DNA of 64,000 nt from Streptomyces sp. NBC_00690 (GCF_036226685.1 NZ_CP109009.1:3038001-3102000), one strand, 5' to 3'; positions 36,126 to 44,799 are shown, counted from the stretch's first letter. Translations and numbers: made by a program. Notes: a model not told the origin generated them from the sequence alone.

Positions 36126-37567
36126 GGCCGGCCTCCGGTGGTGGGCGCCGGTGGGACGGCGCTGGTACGCCCCCTGCCGATCCCCTCCGCGGCGGCGGGG
36201 TCGTTCGGGTGGGTGTCGGCCGTCGGCCGTGGGGGCTTCGTACGTCGGTCGGGTGCACGGGGTGGGTCGGTGGGGCTGGCTGCGGCACGTTCGATCAGCC
36301 GGGTGAGGGCGTCGATGACATGGGCGGTCTGCGGGGTGGGGGGTGCGGGGGCGGTGTGGGGTGCGCGACGAACGGTGTGCAGATGGCGCACGCTCAGCTC
36401 CACCAGTCGTTCGATCTGCTTCTCGACGACGGTGCGGGCGCCGGTCCGCTCGATGACCTCGCGCAGTGCGTCCAACTCCTGCTCGTCCAACTCCTGCTCG
36501 CCGAAGGGCGCCGAGTCGCGGGAGGCCGAGTCGCGGGAGGCCGAGTCGCGGGGGGCCGAAGTGGTCGCGCGGGTGAGGGCCCGTACGGCGTGGTGGTCGC
36601 CGGCGGCCCGGGCCCGTTGCACGGCGACGGCCCGTAGATATGTGGGCTTGGCGTCACGGAGGTCTTCGCCGGAGGGCTTGCCGGTGACCGCGGGCTCGCC
36701 GTAGACGCCGAGGAGGTCATCGCGCAGTTGGAAGGCGATGCCGGCGCAGCGGCCGGCGGAGCGCAACGCGGCGGTGGTGGCTTCGTCGGCGCCGGCGAGG
36801 GCCGCGCCCAACGCCAGGGGTCGTTCGACCGTGTAGAGGGCGCTCTTGAGCCCGGCGATACGGACGGCCTGGGCGAGGCCCGTCGAGCGGTCGGCCTGAC
36901 CATGGATGTCGAGGTACTGGCCGGCGATCAGTTCGGTGCGCAGCGCGCGCCACTCCTGGTGCAGCCTTCTGCCGTGGGTGCAGGAGAGGGCGGTAACGCT
37001 CACCAGGTCATCGGCCCAGGACAGGGCGAGGTCTCCGCAGAGGACGGCGGCGGCGGTGCCGTACGCGGTGCTCGATCCGTGCATCAGGGCGCGGGCGTGG
37101 GCGGCGGCGAAGTCGGCGTGGACTGCGGGGGCACCACGGCGTACGGGGGATGCGTCCATGACGTCGTCGTGGATCAGGGCACAGCCTTGGAGGAGTTCCA
37201 GGGCGGCCCCGAGGTGGAGAGCTGCGTCGGCCTGCTCCAGGTCGCCGCCCGCTGCCTGCCAACCCCACCAGAGGAATCCGGCGCGCAGCCGCTTGCCGCC
37301 GCGCAGGACGAACTCGGCGAGCCGTGCGGCCATCTGGTCGGCGAAGACGGGGTCGATGCGGGCGGCTTCGCTCACGCGCTCGTGCAGATGGCGTTCCAGG
37401 ACCCGTTCGACGGCGGTGACGAGTTCTTGGTGGGTGGACGGGGCCGCGGTCGGCTGCTGGCGTGGGCGGCCGTCCGTGCCGTGGTGGGCGGCCGGTGCCG
37501 TGGGCTGCGGCTGTGCCGGCTTCGGCTGTGGTGTCCGCATGGGCTCTGTCGTCCGCGTATCGATCAT
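36122..37567 (-). CDS. crtE: Geranylgeranyl diphosphate synthase
   Basis: Makes the C20 precursor. The protein has 481 residues from ATG 37567 (MIDTRTTEP), preceded by GAAGGGGG; the reading from 37600 adds 11 residues without a ribosome site. Polyprenyl synthase motifs: GGKRLRAGF, first Asp motif IHDDVMDASPVRRG and second FQLRDDLLGVYGE. The protein is longer than usual because of a Pro/Ala/Gln N-terminus (about 50 residues), an inserted acidic repeat near residue 335, and an 80-residue Pro/Thr-rich C-terminal tail. First gene of the crtEIB-Rieske operon. Confidence 0.95.
   Translation of the reverse strand: MIDTRTTEPMRTPQPKPAQPQPTAPAAHHGTDGRPRQQPTAAPSTHQELVTAVERVLERHLHERVSEAARIDPVFADQMAARLAEFVLRGGKRLRAGFLWWGWQAAGGDLEQADAALHLGAALELLQGCALIHDDVMDASPVRRGAPAVHADFAAAHARALMHGSSTAYGTAAAVLCGDLALSWADDLVSVTALSCTHGRRLHQEWRALRTELIAGQYLDIHGQADRSTGLAQAVRIAGLKSALYTVERPLALGAALAGADEATTAALRSAGRCAGIAFQLRDDLLGVYGEPAVTGKPSGEDLRDAKPTYLRAVAVQRARAAGDHHAVRALTRATTSAPRDSASRDSASRDSAPFGEQELDEQELDALREVIERTGARTVVEKQIERLVELSVRHLHTVRRAPHTAPAPPTPQTAHVIDALTRLIERAAASPTDPPRAPDRRTKPPRPTADTHPNDPAAAEGIGRGRTSAVPPAPTTGGRP
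36510..36554. repeat. 15-bp tandem repeat inside crtE
   Basis: Three copies of GCCGAGTCGCGGGAG (last copy GGGG at the end) encode SASRD-type repeats in the CrtE surface region; an adjacent QELDEQELD stretch is a second short duplication. In-frame length variation between strains is likely. Confidence 0.85.
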
Positions 37568-38068
37568 GCATACCCCCTTCGTTCGGTGCGGCGAGTGCAC
37601 AGGACACTGACTCTTCGGCCGAAACTGCCCGTCTGGATGCGGTGATGCCTGCCTGGATGCGGTGATGCCTGCCCGTTCGGCGGGGATCCTGGCGGTGCTT
37701 CGCCCCGATGGGCGCGTGGGAGTGCCGGATGGGCCGTGTGGCGGGGAGGGAAGAGGCCGCGGCAGGAGCCCGTGTCCGGGCGTGGGCGCGTGTTCAGCGG
37801 AACAGGCCGGGGGGTGAGCCAGCGGGGCCGCGGGCCGGCTGTGTCCGGCTCAAGAGCGGACGGCGTGCCCACCGGATGGCGGTGTCGCTCCCGTACGGGC
37901 GGGTCCTTCGGCCGTCGGACGGACGGTCGCACTACGCGGGCAACGGCATCCGGTCTCGGTGGGGATCCGGGCGACGACAGCGGACGGTCGCACTGCGCGG
38001 GCGTCGAAACGGCATCCGTCGAAGCGACCGCGGGCGGGGCCCGCAGGGCGGTGAAATCCGGGTGGAGG
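37568..38068. promoter_or_regulatory. Upstream region of crtE with direct repeats
   Basis: No credible gene in about 500 bases. Two perfect 20-bp tandem copies of TGGATGCGGTGATGCCTGCC lie at 37634-37673, 67-106 bases before the crtE start. A looser pair sharing CGGACGGTCGCACT lies near 37918 and 37981. The first pair is well placed to be a regulator site for the crtE operon. Confidence 0.55.
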
Positions 38069-38524
38069 TCAGTCCTCGGAGCAGGAGAAGTGGTCGGGCG
38101 AGGTGTTGATCCTGGTCAGGAGGGCACGCAGGGTGGTTCGTTCCTGATCCGAGAGATCGGTGAACAACTCTCCCTCGACCTCCGCGAGGACCTCGTCGGA
38201 CCTGCGCAGGGCGGCAACTCCGGAGGGTGTGATCTCCACGATGTGCCGACGACGGTCCGCCGGGTCACGACGGCGCAGGGCCAGTTCCTCGCGCTCCAGG
38301 TCGTTCAGGACGGCCACCAGCACGCTGGGGTCGACCTCCAGCATGTCGATCAATGCCTGCTGGCTCACCGGGCCGGAGTCGAGATGCTTCAGCGTCATCA
38401 TGTGCCGCGGGGTGAGCCCGCTGGAGCTGAGCGCGGTCCGCAGCAGAACCTGGGCGATCGCACCATGCCTGGCCAGCAGAAACGCCAGTCCTTCAGCCAT
38501 CTCTTCCGCACTGCGCGCCACCAT
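38069..38524 (-). CDS. MarR-family transcriptional regulator
   Basis: A 151-residue winged-helix regulator. Seen: dimer helix (EEMAEGLAFLLARHGAI), recognition helix region SQQALIDMLEVDPSVLVAVLNDLE and wing RRDPADRRRHIVEIT. No Cys suggests a ligand rather than a thiol switch, though the C-terminus ends HFSCSED. Divergent from the DoxX gene with two inverted repeats in between, so it probably represses both itself and doxX. Confidence 0.92.
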   Translation of the reverse strand: MVARSAEEMAEGLAFLLARHGAIAQVLLRTALSSSGLTPRHMMTLKHLDSGPVSQQALIDMLEVDPSVLVAVLNDLEREELALRRRDPADRRRHIVEITPSGVAALRRSDEVLAEVEGELFTDLSDQERTTLRALLTRINTSPDHFSCSED

Positions 38525-38563
38525 GTGAATACCTTAACAGGCTCCCATTACCGAACTCCGTCA

Positions 38564-38603
38564 ATCGTTGTTATGGTTCAACGATATCTCTGGTTCAACC
38601 ATA
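38564..38603. promoter_or_regulatory. Nested inverted repeats, probable MarR operator
   Basis: ATCGTTG-8-CAACGAT (38564-38585) is perfect. TATGGTTCAACG (38572-38583) faces GGTTCAACCATA (38592-38603) with two mismatches. Both sit between the divergent MarR and DoxX genes. Confidence 0.7.
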
Positions 38604-38613
38604 GGGGCCATCC

Positions 38614-38964
38614 ATGTTTATTGCCTACGTCGTCGTCGCCGTCCTGTTCGCCCTGATGCTCGTCGGTTCCGGGCGGGGCAAGCTGGTCCGGGAGAAGCGC
38701 GTCACCGAGACCATCACCGGACTCGGGGTGCCCCTGAGCTGGTTCCTTCCCCTCGCGCTGCTGGAGATCGCCGCGGCGGTCGGTCTGCTCATCGGAATCG
38801 CCTACCGTCCGCTGGGCATCGCAGCGGGCATCGGCGCCTTCCTCTACTTCGTGGGCGCGGTCATCACCCACCTCCGGGCCAAGGACACCAAGGGCAGTGT
38901 GGCCCCCGGTGTACTGGTGCTCGTCTCCGTCGCTCCGATCGTCCTGGGCTTCCTGTCCCTGTGA
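38614..38964 (+). CDS. DoxX-family membrane protein
   Basis: A 116-residue protein with four membrane helices (about 2-20, 42-62, 66-86, 95-115) and the DoxX-like GSGRGKLVREKRVTETITGLG segment. DoxX-like proteins act in redox stress or quinone-linked pathways. GGGGCC lies upstream of the ATG. Pairing with a divergent MarR gene is a common redox-responsive layout. Confidence 0.85.
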   Translation: MFIAYVVVAVLFALMLVGSGRGKLVREKRVTETITGLGVPLSWFLPLALLEIAAAVGLLIGIAYRPLGIAAGIGAFLYFVGAVITHLRAKDTKGSVAPGVLVLVSVAPIVLGFLSL

Positions 38965-39271
38965 CCGGGTTGCCGCGGGGGACCGCTCCCTGAGGCGGGC
39001 ACCGGTCCGCCAAACCCACACCGGACACGGGCACGGACAGATCCACGCACTCCACGAGCACCGACACGAGCACGGGCACGGGCACGGGCGCACCACCGCA
39101 CAACCGAGCAGGTCGGCGGCCATGGGCGCCCGGCACCCACACCGGGGAACTGCCCCCTGTGGGCCGTGGTGCCGGGAAGGTCAATGTCCGTGAGCTCTCG
39201 TCATATCTTGTGCAGGCTCTCCCCCTTCTGGCTGAATGTGCTGGGACGTCAACGCCTCAGGGGGACGGGCA
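38965..39271. other. Gap with low-complexity GCACGG tract
   Basis: About 300 bases without a gene. 39055-39090 is a run of CACGAGCACGGGCACGGG-like units. The promoter for the 39272 operon should be near 39190-39250, but no clear boxes are visible. Confidence 0.4.
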
Positions 39272-40027
39272 GTGAGCGTTGGAGAGATACCCACCCGCCG
39301 ACGGACAGCGCACCCGGCTCAGGGCTTGGACTGGGCGGTGGGAAGCCTGCTGCACGAGCTCGCCCGAAGCGGGCCGGGCGGTGCGGAAGCCCGCCTCGCT
39401 CTGGAGCGCTGCGGCACCGCCAGGGTCTACGCCCGCGGCGAGACGATGCTCTTCGCGCACGCCCGCGACACCTTCGTCCTGCTGATGCTCGACGGCTTCG
39501 CCAAAGTGACCCTCACCGATGCCTCCGGCGTCCCCGTCCTCATCGATGTGCGCGCCGCGGGTGATGTCGTCGGCGAAACCGCGGCGTTCGACGGCGGGCC
39601 CCGCTCTGCGACCGTCACCGCCGCCCAGTCGCTGCACGCCCGTCGGATCTCACAGGAGGAGTGGCTCCAGTGGGCCACCGGGAACCCGGCCGCCGCACGG
39701 GCCGTCATGCGCAACCAGACCCATCGCGGACGCACCGCATCCCGCCGCCGCCAGGACTTCGTCAGCGGCCCCGTCATCGCCCGGATGGCGCGGGCAGCCC
39801 TTGATCTGGCCGAGCAGTACGGGACGCGCGAGAGGGACGGATTACGCGTCAGGCCCGGGCTCACCCAGGCGGAGTGGGGTGGCTTCATCGGGGCCAAGGA
39901 GCGGCGCGTCCACCATGCTCTGCACGAACTCGCCGACGCCGGTGTGATCACCTTCGGGCGGTGCAGACTCGTCATTCGTTCCGTGCCCCGACTTCGGGAG
40001 TACGCCGCCATCGGCGGCGAGGAGTGA
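39272..40027 (+). CDS. CRP/FNR-family transcriptional regulator
   Basis: A 251-residue protein from GTG 39272 (VSVGEIPTRRR), with AGGGGGA upstream; ATG 39236 is an alternative. The cyclic-nucleotide-binding fold (about 20-140) keeps a phosphate-cassette-like segment GDVVGETAAFDGGPRSATV with the Gly-Glu and Arg-Ser-Ala positions used by CRP to hold cAMP. The C-terminal winged helix reads LTQAEWGGFIGAKERRVHHAL. Its stop overlaps the next gene start (TGATG), so it belongs to the operon containing the CHAT protease and a cyclase-like protein. Confidence 0.9.
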   Translation: MSVGEIPTRRRTAHPAQGLDWAVGSLLHELARSGPGGAEARLALERCGTARVYARGETMLFAHARDTFVLLMLDGFAKVTLTDASGVPVLIDVRAAGDVVGETAAFDGGPRSATVTAAQSLHARRISQEEWLQWATGNPAAARAVMRNQTHRGRTASRRRQDFVSGPVIARMARAALDLAEQYGTRERDGLRVRPGLTQAEWGGFIGAKERRVHHALHELADAGVITFGRCRLVIRSVPRLREYAAIGGEE

Positions 40028-41094
40028 TGAACCGCACCGTCGCCGTGGGCAGTTGGGGAGTCGTCGAGGGCAGTGCCAGCGTCGAGCCCTGGGGGTTACG
40101 ACTGCCCGAAACCGCGACGGTGGACATCATCAGCGGGCCGCACGAGAGCGGCCACGGAGTGCGCCATCGGATTCGGTCCCTGCGGCTGGAGTTGACGGAC
40201 AACGGTGACCTCTTACTCCACTGCGGTCGGGGGCAGGCCCGCAGCCGCTGGTCGGGGTCGTGGTCCCACGGTTCGGATGGACCAGTCATGCTCACCGCCG
40301 TCGATGGCGCCGACGGATCGTTCGACGGCTGGTTGACCCTTGCCGGCACCGCGACTGCTCGACTGGACGCGCTCAGCGTGGGCTGCGGTGGCACCTGGCC
40401 GTACGCCGTACGCGTCCGGGCCTTGCTGCGACCCGCCGCCGACTGCCAGGAACCGCCCACAGCGGAGGGCCGGGGGCCGTGGGGCCGTACCTTCACCGGC
40501 AGGCTCGTCCCGCTGCCTCCCGAAGGTCCACAAGCTCCACCAGGTCAGGCAGTTGCCGCAGGGCCCGGTGAACCATCTTCAGGCCACCCCGTCGAAGTCG
40601 TCTTCGGCCCTCCCCCGCGCATCTGTCGGGCGGCGAGCGCACCGGCCATGTCCCTCCACAGCAGTGAACCGGGCCTGCCGTGGTCGGTGTTCTGGATCGC
40701 CCACTGCACGGACGGCGCCGCCTTCACCATCGAAACCACCGGCATGACCGCTACCACAGCCACCACCGGAACGAACGACTCCCAGCTGACCGTGCGGTAC
40801 GGCCCCGAGCACCTCAGCACGTACGCCCCCGTCTGGAACATCCCCCAGCACTCCCCCGTTCCTGCCCGACTTCACCCTCCCCATCAGCGCCGAAACCGGC
40901 CTCGCGCGGCTCGCCCTCACAGCCGGACACCTCACGGGAACCATCGAGTTGACCGCACTGGACCCCTTCACCGGTGGACACCACCGGCTGCGGGCACACC
41001 TCGATGCGACGGTCGCCGAGGGCGGCGCCATGAAGGACGCCGACCAAGTGCAGCAGCCCCTGGCCGTGGAGCCGACCGGCCCACGCTCCACTGA
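40027..41094 (+). CDS. Beta-rich protein of the CHAT operon, apparent frameshift near 40845
   Basis: From ATG 40027 (MNRTVAVGSWGVVEG) about 273 residues look genuine: alternating strands such as LRLELTDNGDLLLHCGRGQ, FDGWLTLAGTATARLDAL and WPYAVRVRALLRPA. After YAPVWNIP (about 40843) this frame turns into Arg/Pro/His-rich nonsense and stops at 41094. In the +1 frame the protein continues sensibly as PPFLPDFTLPISAETG and TGTIELTALDPFTGG and then, without a stop, into the CHAT gene. Two CCCCC runs (40842-40846 and 40853-40857) mark the switch. Either a one-base insertion, an assembly error, or a programmed shift. I do not recognise the domain. Confidence 0.7.
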   Translation: MNRTVAVGSWGVVEGSASVEPWGLRLPETATVDIISGPHESGHGVRHRIRSLRLELTDNGDLLLHCGRGQARSRWSGSWSHGSDGPVMLTAVDGADGSFDGWLTLAGTATARLDALSVGCGGTWPYAVRVRALLRPAADCQEPPTAEGRGPWGRTFTGRLVPLPPEGPQAPPGQAVAAGPGEPSSGHPVEVVFGPPPRICRAASAPAMSLHSSEPGLPWSVFWIAHCTDGAAFTIETTGMTATTATTGTNDSQLTVRYGPEHLSTYAPVWNIPQHSPVPARLHPPHQRRNRPRAARPHSRTPHGNHRVDRTGPLHRWTPPAAGTPRCDGRRGRRHEGRRPSAAAPGRGADRPTLH

Positions 41095-43183
41095 GAAGCC
41101 CAGCCGTGGGGAGCCCAGCGGTGAGCACTCCGATCCGCTGCCCGCACCCCGCGGTCTGCGCGGCGGGTGGAGAGGTCGGTACGGTCCGCTCCCCCGGCTC
41201 GACCTGGACCCAAGCCCGCCCCGGACGGGAACGGAAACCGACACCCACGGCTGGCGGTTGACCGCAGATCACCGGGCGGTACGCGACGACGGCCGAGCGG
41301 TGCTACGACTGTTCCGCCCACTCGATCTCGCCGTCGGATTGGTCGCTCCCCGGGCCGATCCCGCGGGGGAGCCTGAGTTCGCCGTCCTGACCCGCACCGC
41401 AGTGCACCCCATCGCTCCTGAGGCGCAGGCCGTCTGGCACGACCGCATCGGACTGCGCCACCTAGGCCAGCGGTTGACCCTGGAGCGCCGCTATGCGGAG
41501 GCCCGCCCCCTGCTGCGGCGCGCGCTCGTCCTCTATCGACGGGCCTTGGCCGCTGCCGCCCTTCCCACCCGACAGGACCAGGAACGGATCAGCGCCCTCC
41601 AGATCCTGGAGCACCAATGCGCCTGTGATGCGGCCACCCGGGACGAGGAGGCGCTGATCGACCGGCTCATCGAGGCCGCTCGGCTGCGGACCGCGCTCAT
41701 CGCCCCCGACCCGCACCAGCCCGGGGCCGGCCGCTTCGGCAGGCAGTTGGTGACCGGAACCCTGCACACCCTCCTCGCCCAGAGCCACCGCATCGAGCGG
41801 AGTCGGACCCTGCTCGACACCGATGAGGAACGCATCGCGCAAGGAGAGAGCGCGGCTCCCTATCACGAGCAGTTGGTGACCGCCCTTCTCGACCTCGGCG
41901 AGCCCGGGACCGCGCTGCTGGCCGCCGAGGCGGGCCGGGCCCGCGCGTTGGCCGACCTCGTGGGCCGCTCGGAAACAGCCCAGGCCCGGGCAGCCGATAC
42001 CTCGGCCCGGGCAGCCCATGCCCCCGCCTCGACCATCGATCCTCCTGCCCCGACGACCGACGCCCCGGCCAACCCCGGATGGGTCTTCGGCGCCCCGCCC
42101 CCGCTGAACGAGGAACGTCTACGGCGGCTCCTGGCCCGCCATGGCACCCCGGTCGTCGTCTACCACCTCCACGGCGACCGACTGGCGAGTTGGATCGTGG
42201 GAGCCGACGGCACCCTGAGCCCCGATGTGCGGCAGGTGCCCGCCCAGCGGCTCGCAGCCGCCGCCCGTACCGTCCGTCTCGCGGGCCTGCCCGGCCAGCG
42301 GTCTTCGGCCCGACAGGTCCAAGAAGCGCTTCGATGGCTCGGGGACCTTCTCTGGCCGACCGCACGGGACCAGCGCCTCCCGCTCGACCCCGAGCAGCCG
42401 GTGGCGATCGTTCCGCACGGCGTCCTGTACGAGGTTCCCTTCGCCGCGCTGCCCGACCGGGAGGGGCGTCCGCTCGTACAGCGCCATGCACTGACCCTGT
42501 TGCCCGCGCTCTCCCTCCTCGAAGGGCTGTTGGACCGCAGGGAAGCCCACCGCTCGCTCCCGGCCCGTACACCACGGCTGTTGGCGTTCGTCGACCCCGA
42601 GCCCATGCCGGATGGCTTGGCTCCGCTGCCCTGGACCCGGGAGTCGTTCGCCTTGGTGGCGCAGTTATACGAGGAGGGCGCTAGCACCGTCCACAGCGGC
42701 ACCGCCGCGACCGCGTTCCGGCTCCGGGAAGCCGCCCACGACGCCTCGGTCCTCTGTCTGGCCACCCACACCCAGGTGTACGGCAGCGGCCCGGGCAGTC
42801 CGCTGGACTCCTTTGTGGCGCTCGCCCGGACAGCGGACCACGACGGCCGGTTGCGCGCCCGTGACCTCGCCGAACTGCCCCTCGGCGCGGACCTGGTCAT
42901 CCTCACCACCTGCGAGAGCGGGTTCGGACGCATCACGGCCGACGGGGTCATCGGCCTCGGCAGGTCCCTGCTGGTGCGCGGCCCGACCGGGGTCCTGCTC
43001 TCGCTCGCACCCATCCGCGAGGAGGACAGCCTCGATCTGGTGCACCGATTCCACCAGCACTGGTTGCACGAAGGCGCCGGCCGCGCAGCCGCGCTGCGCC
43101 GCGCCCAACTGGCCTGGGCCGAGATGTATCCCGATGCGCCCGCCCGCTGGGCGTCAGCCGTCCTCCTCGGCCTGGGCAGCTGA
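41030..43183 (+). CDS. CHAT-domain (caspase-like) protease
   Basis: The 717 residues from ATG 41030 (MKDADQVQQ); the frame is open from about 40790, so the true product may be a fusion of about 1050 residues with the preceding domain. A helical TPR-like middle (LGQRLTLERRYAEARPLLRRA) lies near 140-320. The CHAT domain (about 400-717) has the conserved pattern VAIVPHGVLYEVPFAAL, catalytic His580 in CLATHTQVYG (codon 42767) and Cys628 in ILTTCESGFG (codon 42911). CHAT proteases act in bacterial conflict and cell-death systems such as gasdermin activation and Craspase. No gasdermin is seen here. Confidence 0.9.
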   Translation: MKDADQVQQPLAVEPTGPRSTEKPSRGEPSGEHSDPLPAPRGLRGGWRGRYGPLPRLDLDPSPPRTGTETDTHGWRLTADHRAVRDDGRAVLRLFRPLDLAVGLVAPRADPAGEPEFAVLTRTAVHPIAPEAQAVWHDRIGLRHLGQRLTLERRYAEARPLLRRALVLYRRALAAAALPTRQDQERISALQILEHQCACDAATRDEEALIDRLIEAARLRTALIAPDPHQPGAGRFGRQLVTGTLHTLLAQSHRIERSRTLLDTDEERIAQGESAAPYHEQLVTALLDLGEPGTALLAAEAGRARALADLVGRSETAQARAADTSARAAHAPASTIDPPAPTTDAPANPGWVFGAPPPLNEERLRRLLARHGTPVVVYHLHGDRLASWIVGADGTLSPDVRQVPAQRLAAAARTVRLAGLPGQRSSARQVQEALRWLGDLLWPTARDQRLPLDPEQPVAIVPHGVLYEVPFAALPDREGRPLVQRHALTLLPALSLLEGLLDRREAHRSLPARTPRLLAFVDPEPMPDGLAPLPWTRESFALVAQLYEEGASTVHSGTAATAFRLREAAHDASVLCLATHTQVYGSGPGSPLDSFVALARTADHDGRLRARDLAELPLGADLVILTTCESGFGRITADGVIGLGRSLLVRGPTGVLLSLAPIREEDSLDLVHRFHQHWLHEGAGRAAALRRAQLAWAEMYPDAPARWASAVLLGLGS

Positions 43184-43280
43184 TCGAACACCCCATCGGC
43201 GCCACAAACACGGCACGCACAAGCAACACCGAACCACGGGATCACGAGCCCGCGCGGCTACGAGAGAGGCATCGAAACAC

Positions 43281-44576
43281 ATGGACGACGAACTGCGGCC
43301 GGAGGACTTCGACGACGTGCTCGCGACGGTCGGGCTGTACACGGACTCCGTGCTGTTGGGCGACGACCGCACGCAGGACCGCGAAGCCTCGGTGACCTTC
43401 ATACGTCCCCTCGTCTATCGGCTCACCGGCCCCACCGCCCCCGGTGCGCCGGTGGACCTGCTGCTCTGCTTCCCGTTCGACCTCGCCCCCCTCGCCGGTG
43501 GTCGGACGTACACCACCGTGCAACTGGGCCTGGAGTTGGATGACATGACGGCACGGGCCCTGGAGCCGGCACCGGCGTCCGGCACGGTGCTCCACGACGG
43601 CACCCAGGCGTCCGTGTTCGGGCGTGGCAGCCACCGGTTGCGTTGGGTCTTCGAACGGCCGCACGGCGGGCTGCGCCCTGACGGGCACTGGGCCCAGGTG
43701 CTGGTGCGACTGGACCCTGCCAGGACCGCGGCCGGGGTCTCGGGGCTGCTGACGGCCGAGGTCGTGATCCGCCGTACGCTTCTCGGCCGTCCGGTCGGGG
43801 CATCCGCACGGACCCAGGAGAGCGTCCGGTTCCAGGTGGGTGTCGCGGACGCCTGGCCCCTCGCCGCACCCGGTCCGAGCCTTCCCTTCCCGCTGACCAC
43901 GGCACCTCACGACGTACCGGAGACGACGGCAGGCCCGGAGGACGACGACACCTCGGAGGCCGGCAGACTGGCGGGTCTGCCATGGCTGCGCCGACTGATG
44001 TTCGCGGTTGACGTGGAGCGCTACAGCCGCCGCCACGACACCCAAATGCCCCGCATCCAACGCGATCTGTGGCGTGCCGTGCGCGGAGCCTGCACGGCCT
44101 CAGGGATCGACTGGCACACCTGTGGCCGGCAGGCGTCCGGCGACGGGTATCTGCTGGTGCTGCCGGTCGGCGTGGACGAACCGAGGACCGTCGACCGGCT
44201 GCTGCGCGGATTGACGTTCGCCCTCCACGCCGCCAACAGCGACCCGAACCGACCCGACGACCTGCTGCCCACCCGTATGCGCGCCAGCCTCCACCAGGGC
44301 CTCACCCGCGAGGGCCACAGCGGCTTCCTCGGCACGGCCGTCGTGGAGCTCTTCCGGGTGCTGGATTCGCCGCCGCTGCGGACCGCGCTGCGCGAGAGCG
44401 ACCGTGCGGACCTGGCCGTCGCCTGGTCGGACCCGCTGTACCGGGACCTGGTCCCGCACGCCTACCTCGGACTGGACGAGCGCTCCTTCGAATGCGTCCG
44501 AGTCGAGCTCCCGGAGAAGGAGTTCACCTCCCGGGCCTGGATACGGCTCCATCCGCGCCCCGGTCCGGCGATCTGA
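43281..44576 (+). CDS. Two-domain protein with nucleotide-cyclase-like C-terminus
   Basis: A 431-residue protein. Residues 36-190 are a beta-rich domain (ASVTFIRPLVYRLTGP; YTTVQLGLELDDM; LLTAEVVIRRTLLGR). Residues 238-421 resemble a class III nucleotide cyclase homology fold: LRRLMFAVDVERYSRRHD with Asp244, SGDGYLLVLPVGVD with Asp288 as the two usual metal ligands, then RMRASLHQGLTREG and GFLGTAVVELFRVLDSP. Base-specifying and transition-state residues cannot be assigned with confidence, so it could be active or a nucleotide-binding relic. It follows CHAT after 97 bases. A CRP-type regulator in the same cluster makes a signal role attractive. Confidence 0.72.
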   Translation: MDDELRPEDFDDVLATVGLYTDSVLLGDDRTQDREASVTFIRPLVYRLTGPTAPGAPVDLLLCFPFDLAPLAGGRTYTTVQLGLELDDMTARALEPAPASGTVLHDGTQASVFGRGSHRLRWVFERPHGGLRPDGHWAQVLVRLDPARTAAGVSGLLTAEVVIRRTLLGRPVGASARTQESVRFQVGVADAWPLAAPGPSLPFPLTTAPHDVPETTAGPEDDDTSEAGRLAGLPWLRRLMFAVDVERYSRRHDTQMPRIQRDLWRAVRGACTASGIDWHTCGRQASGDGYLLVLPVGVDEPRTVDRLLRGLTFALHAANSDPNRPDDLLPTRMRASLHQGLTREGHSGFLGTAVVELFRVLDSPPLRTALRESDRADLAVAWSDPLYRDLVPHAYLGLDERSFECVRVELPEKEFTSRAWIRLHPRPGPAI

Positions 44577-44582
44577 CGGACC

Positions 44583-44660
44583 GAACCACCCCGGTCCGAA
44601 AACTGACTGAACCGCCCCGGTCCGGAAATCGACTGAACCACCCCGGTCCGAAATCTGATG
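44583..44660. repeat. Three 26-bp tandem repeats
   Basis: Units start at 44583, 44609 and 44635 with GAACCACCCCGGTCCGAAAA-like sequence and two to four differences each. They follow the cyclase-like gene's stop at once. Confidence 0.85.
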
Positions 44661-44726
44661 GCGTGAACCCGCACTGAGACCGGTTTCGCGATGCCTCAAA
44701 CGGCTCTACTGGGCGTCGGGGGGGCT

Positions 44727-44755
44727 CCGGGGGAAGGCCACTGGCCTTCCCCCGG
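44727..44755 (+). terminator. Strong hairpin upstream of the GTPase gene
   Basis: CCGGGGGAAGGCC, ACT and GGCCTTCCCCCGG make a 13-bp perfect stem 45 bases before the GTPase ATG. No T-run follows. It may reduce read-through so the GTPase pair is expressed apart from the CHAT genes. Confidence 0.65.
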
Positions 44756-44799
44756 CCGCACCTCCCCGACGTCACCGGCACATTCCTGTGAGGCAGCAC

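Noticed and set aside
41697..42575. Minus-strand frame of 292 residues inside the CHAT gene
   Set aside because: Shadow of CHAT; Arg/Gly/Ala-rich and no ribosome site.
44583..44660. CRISPR array
   Set aside because: Three adjacent 26-bp units without spacers and no cas genes.
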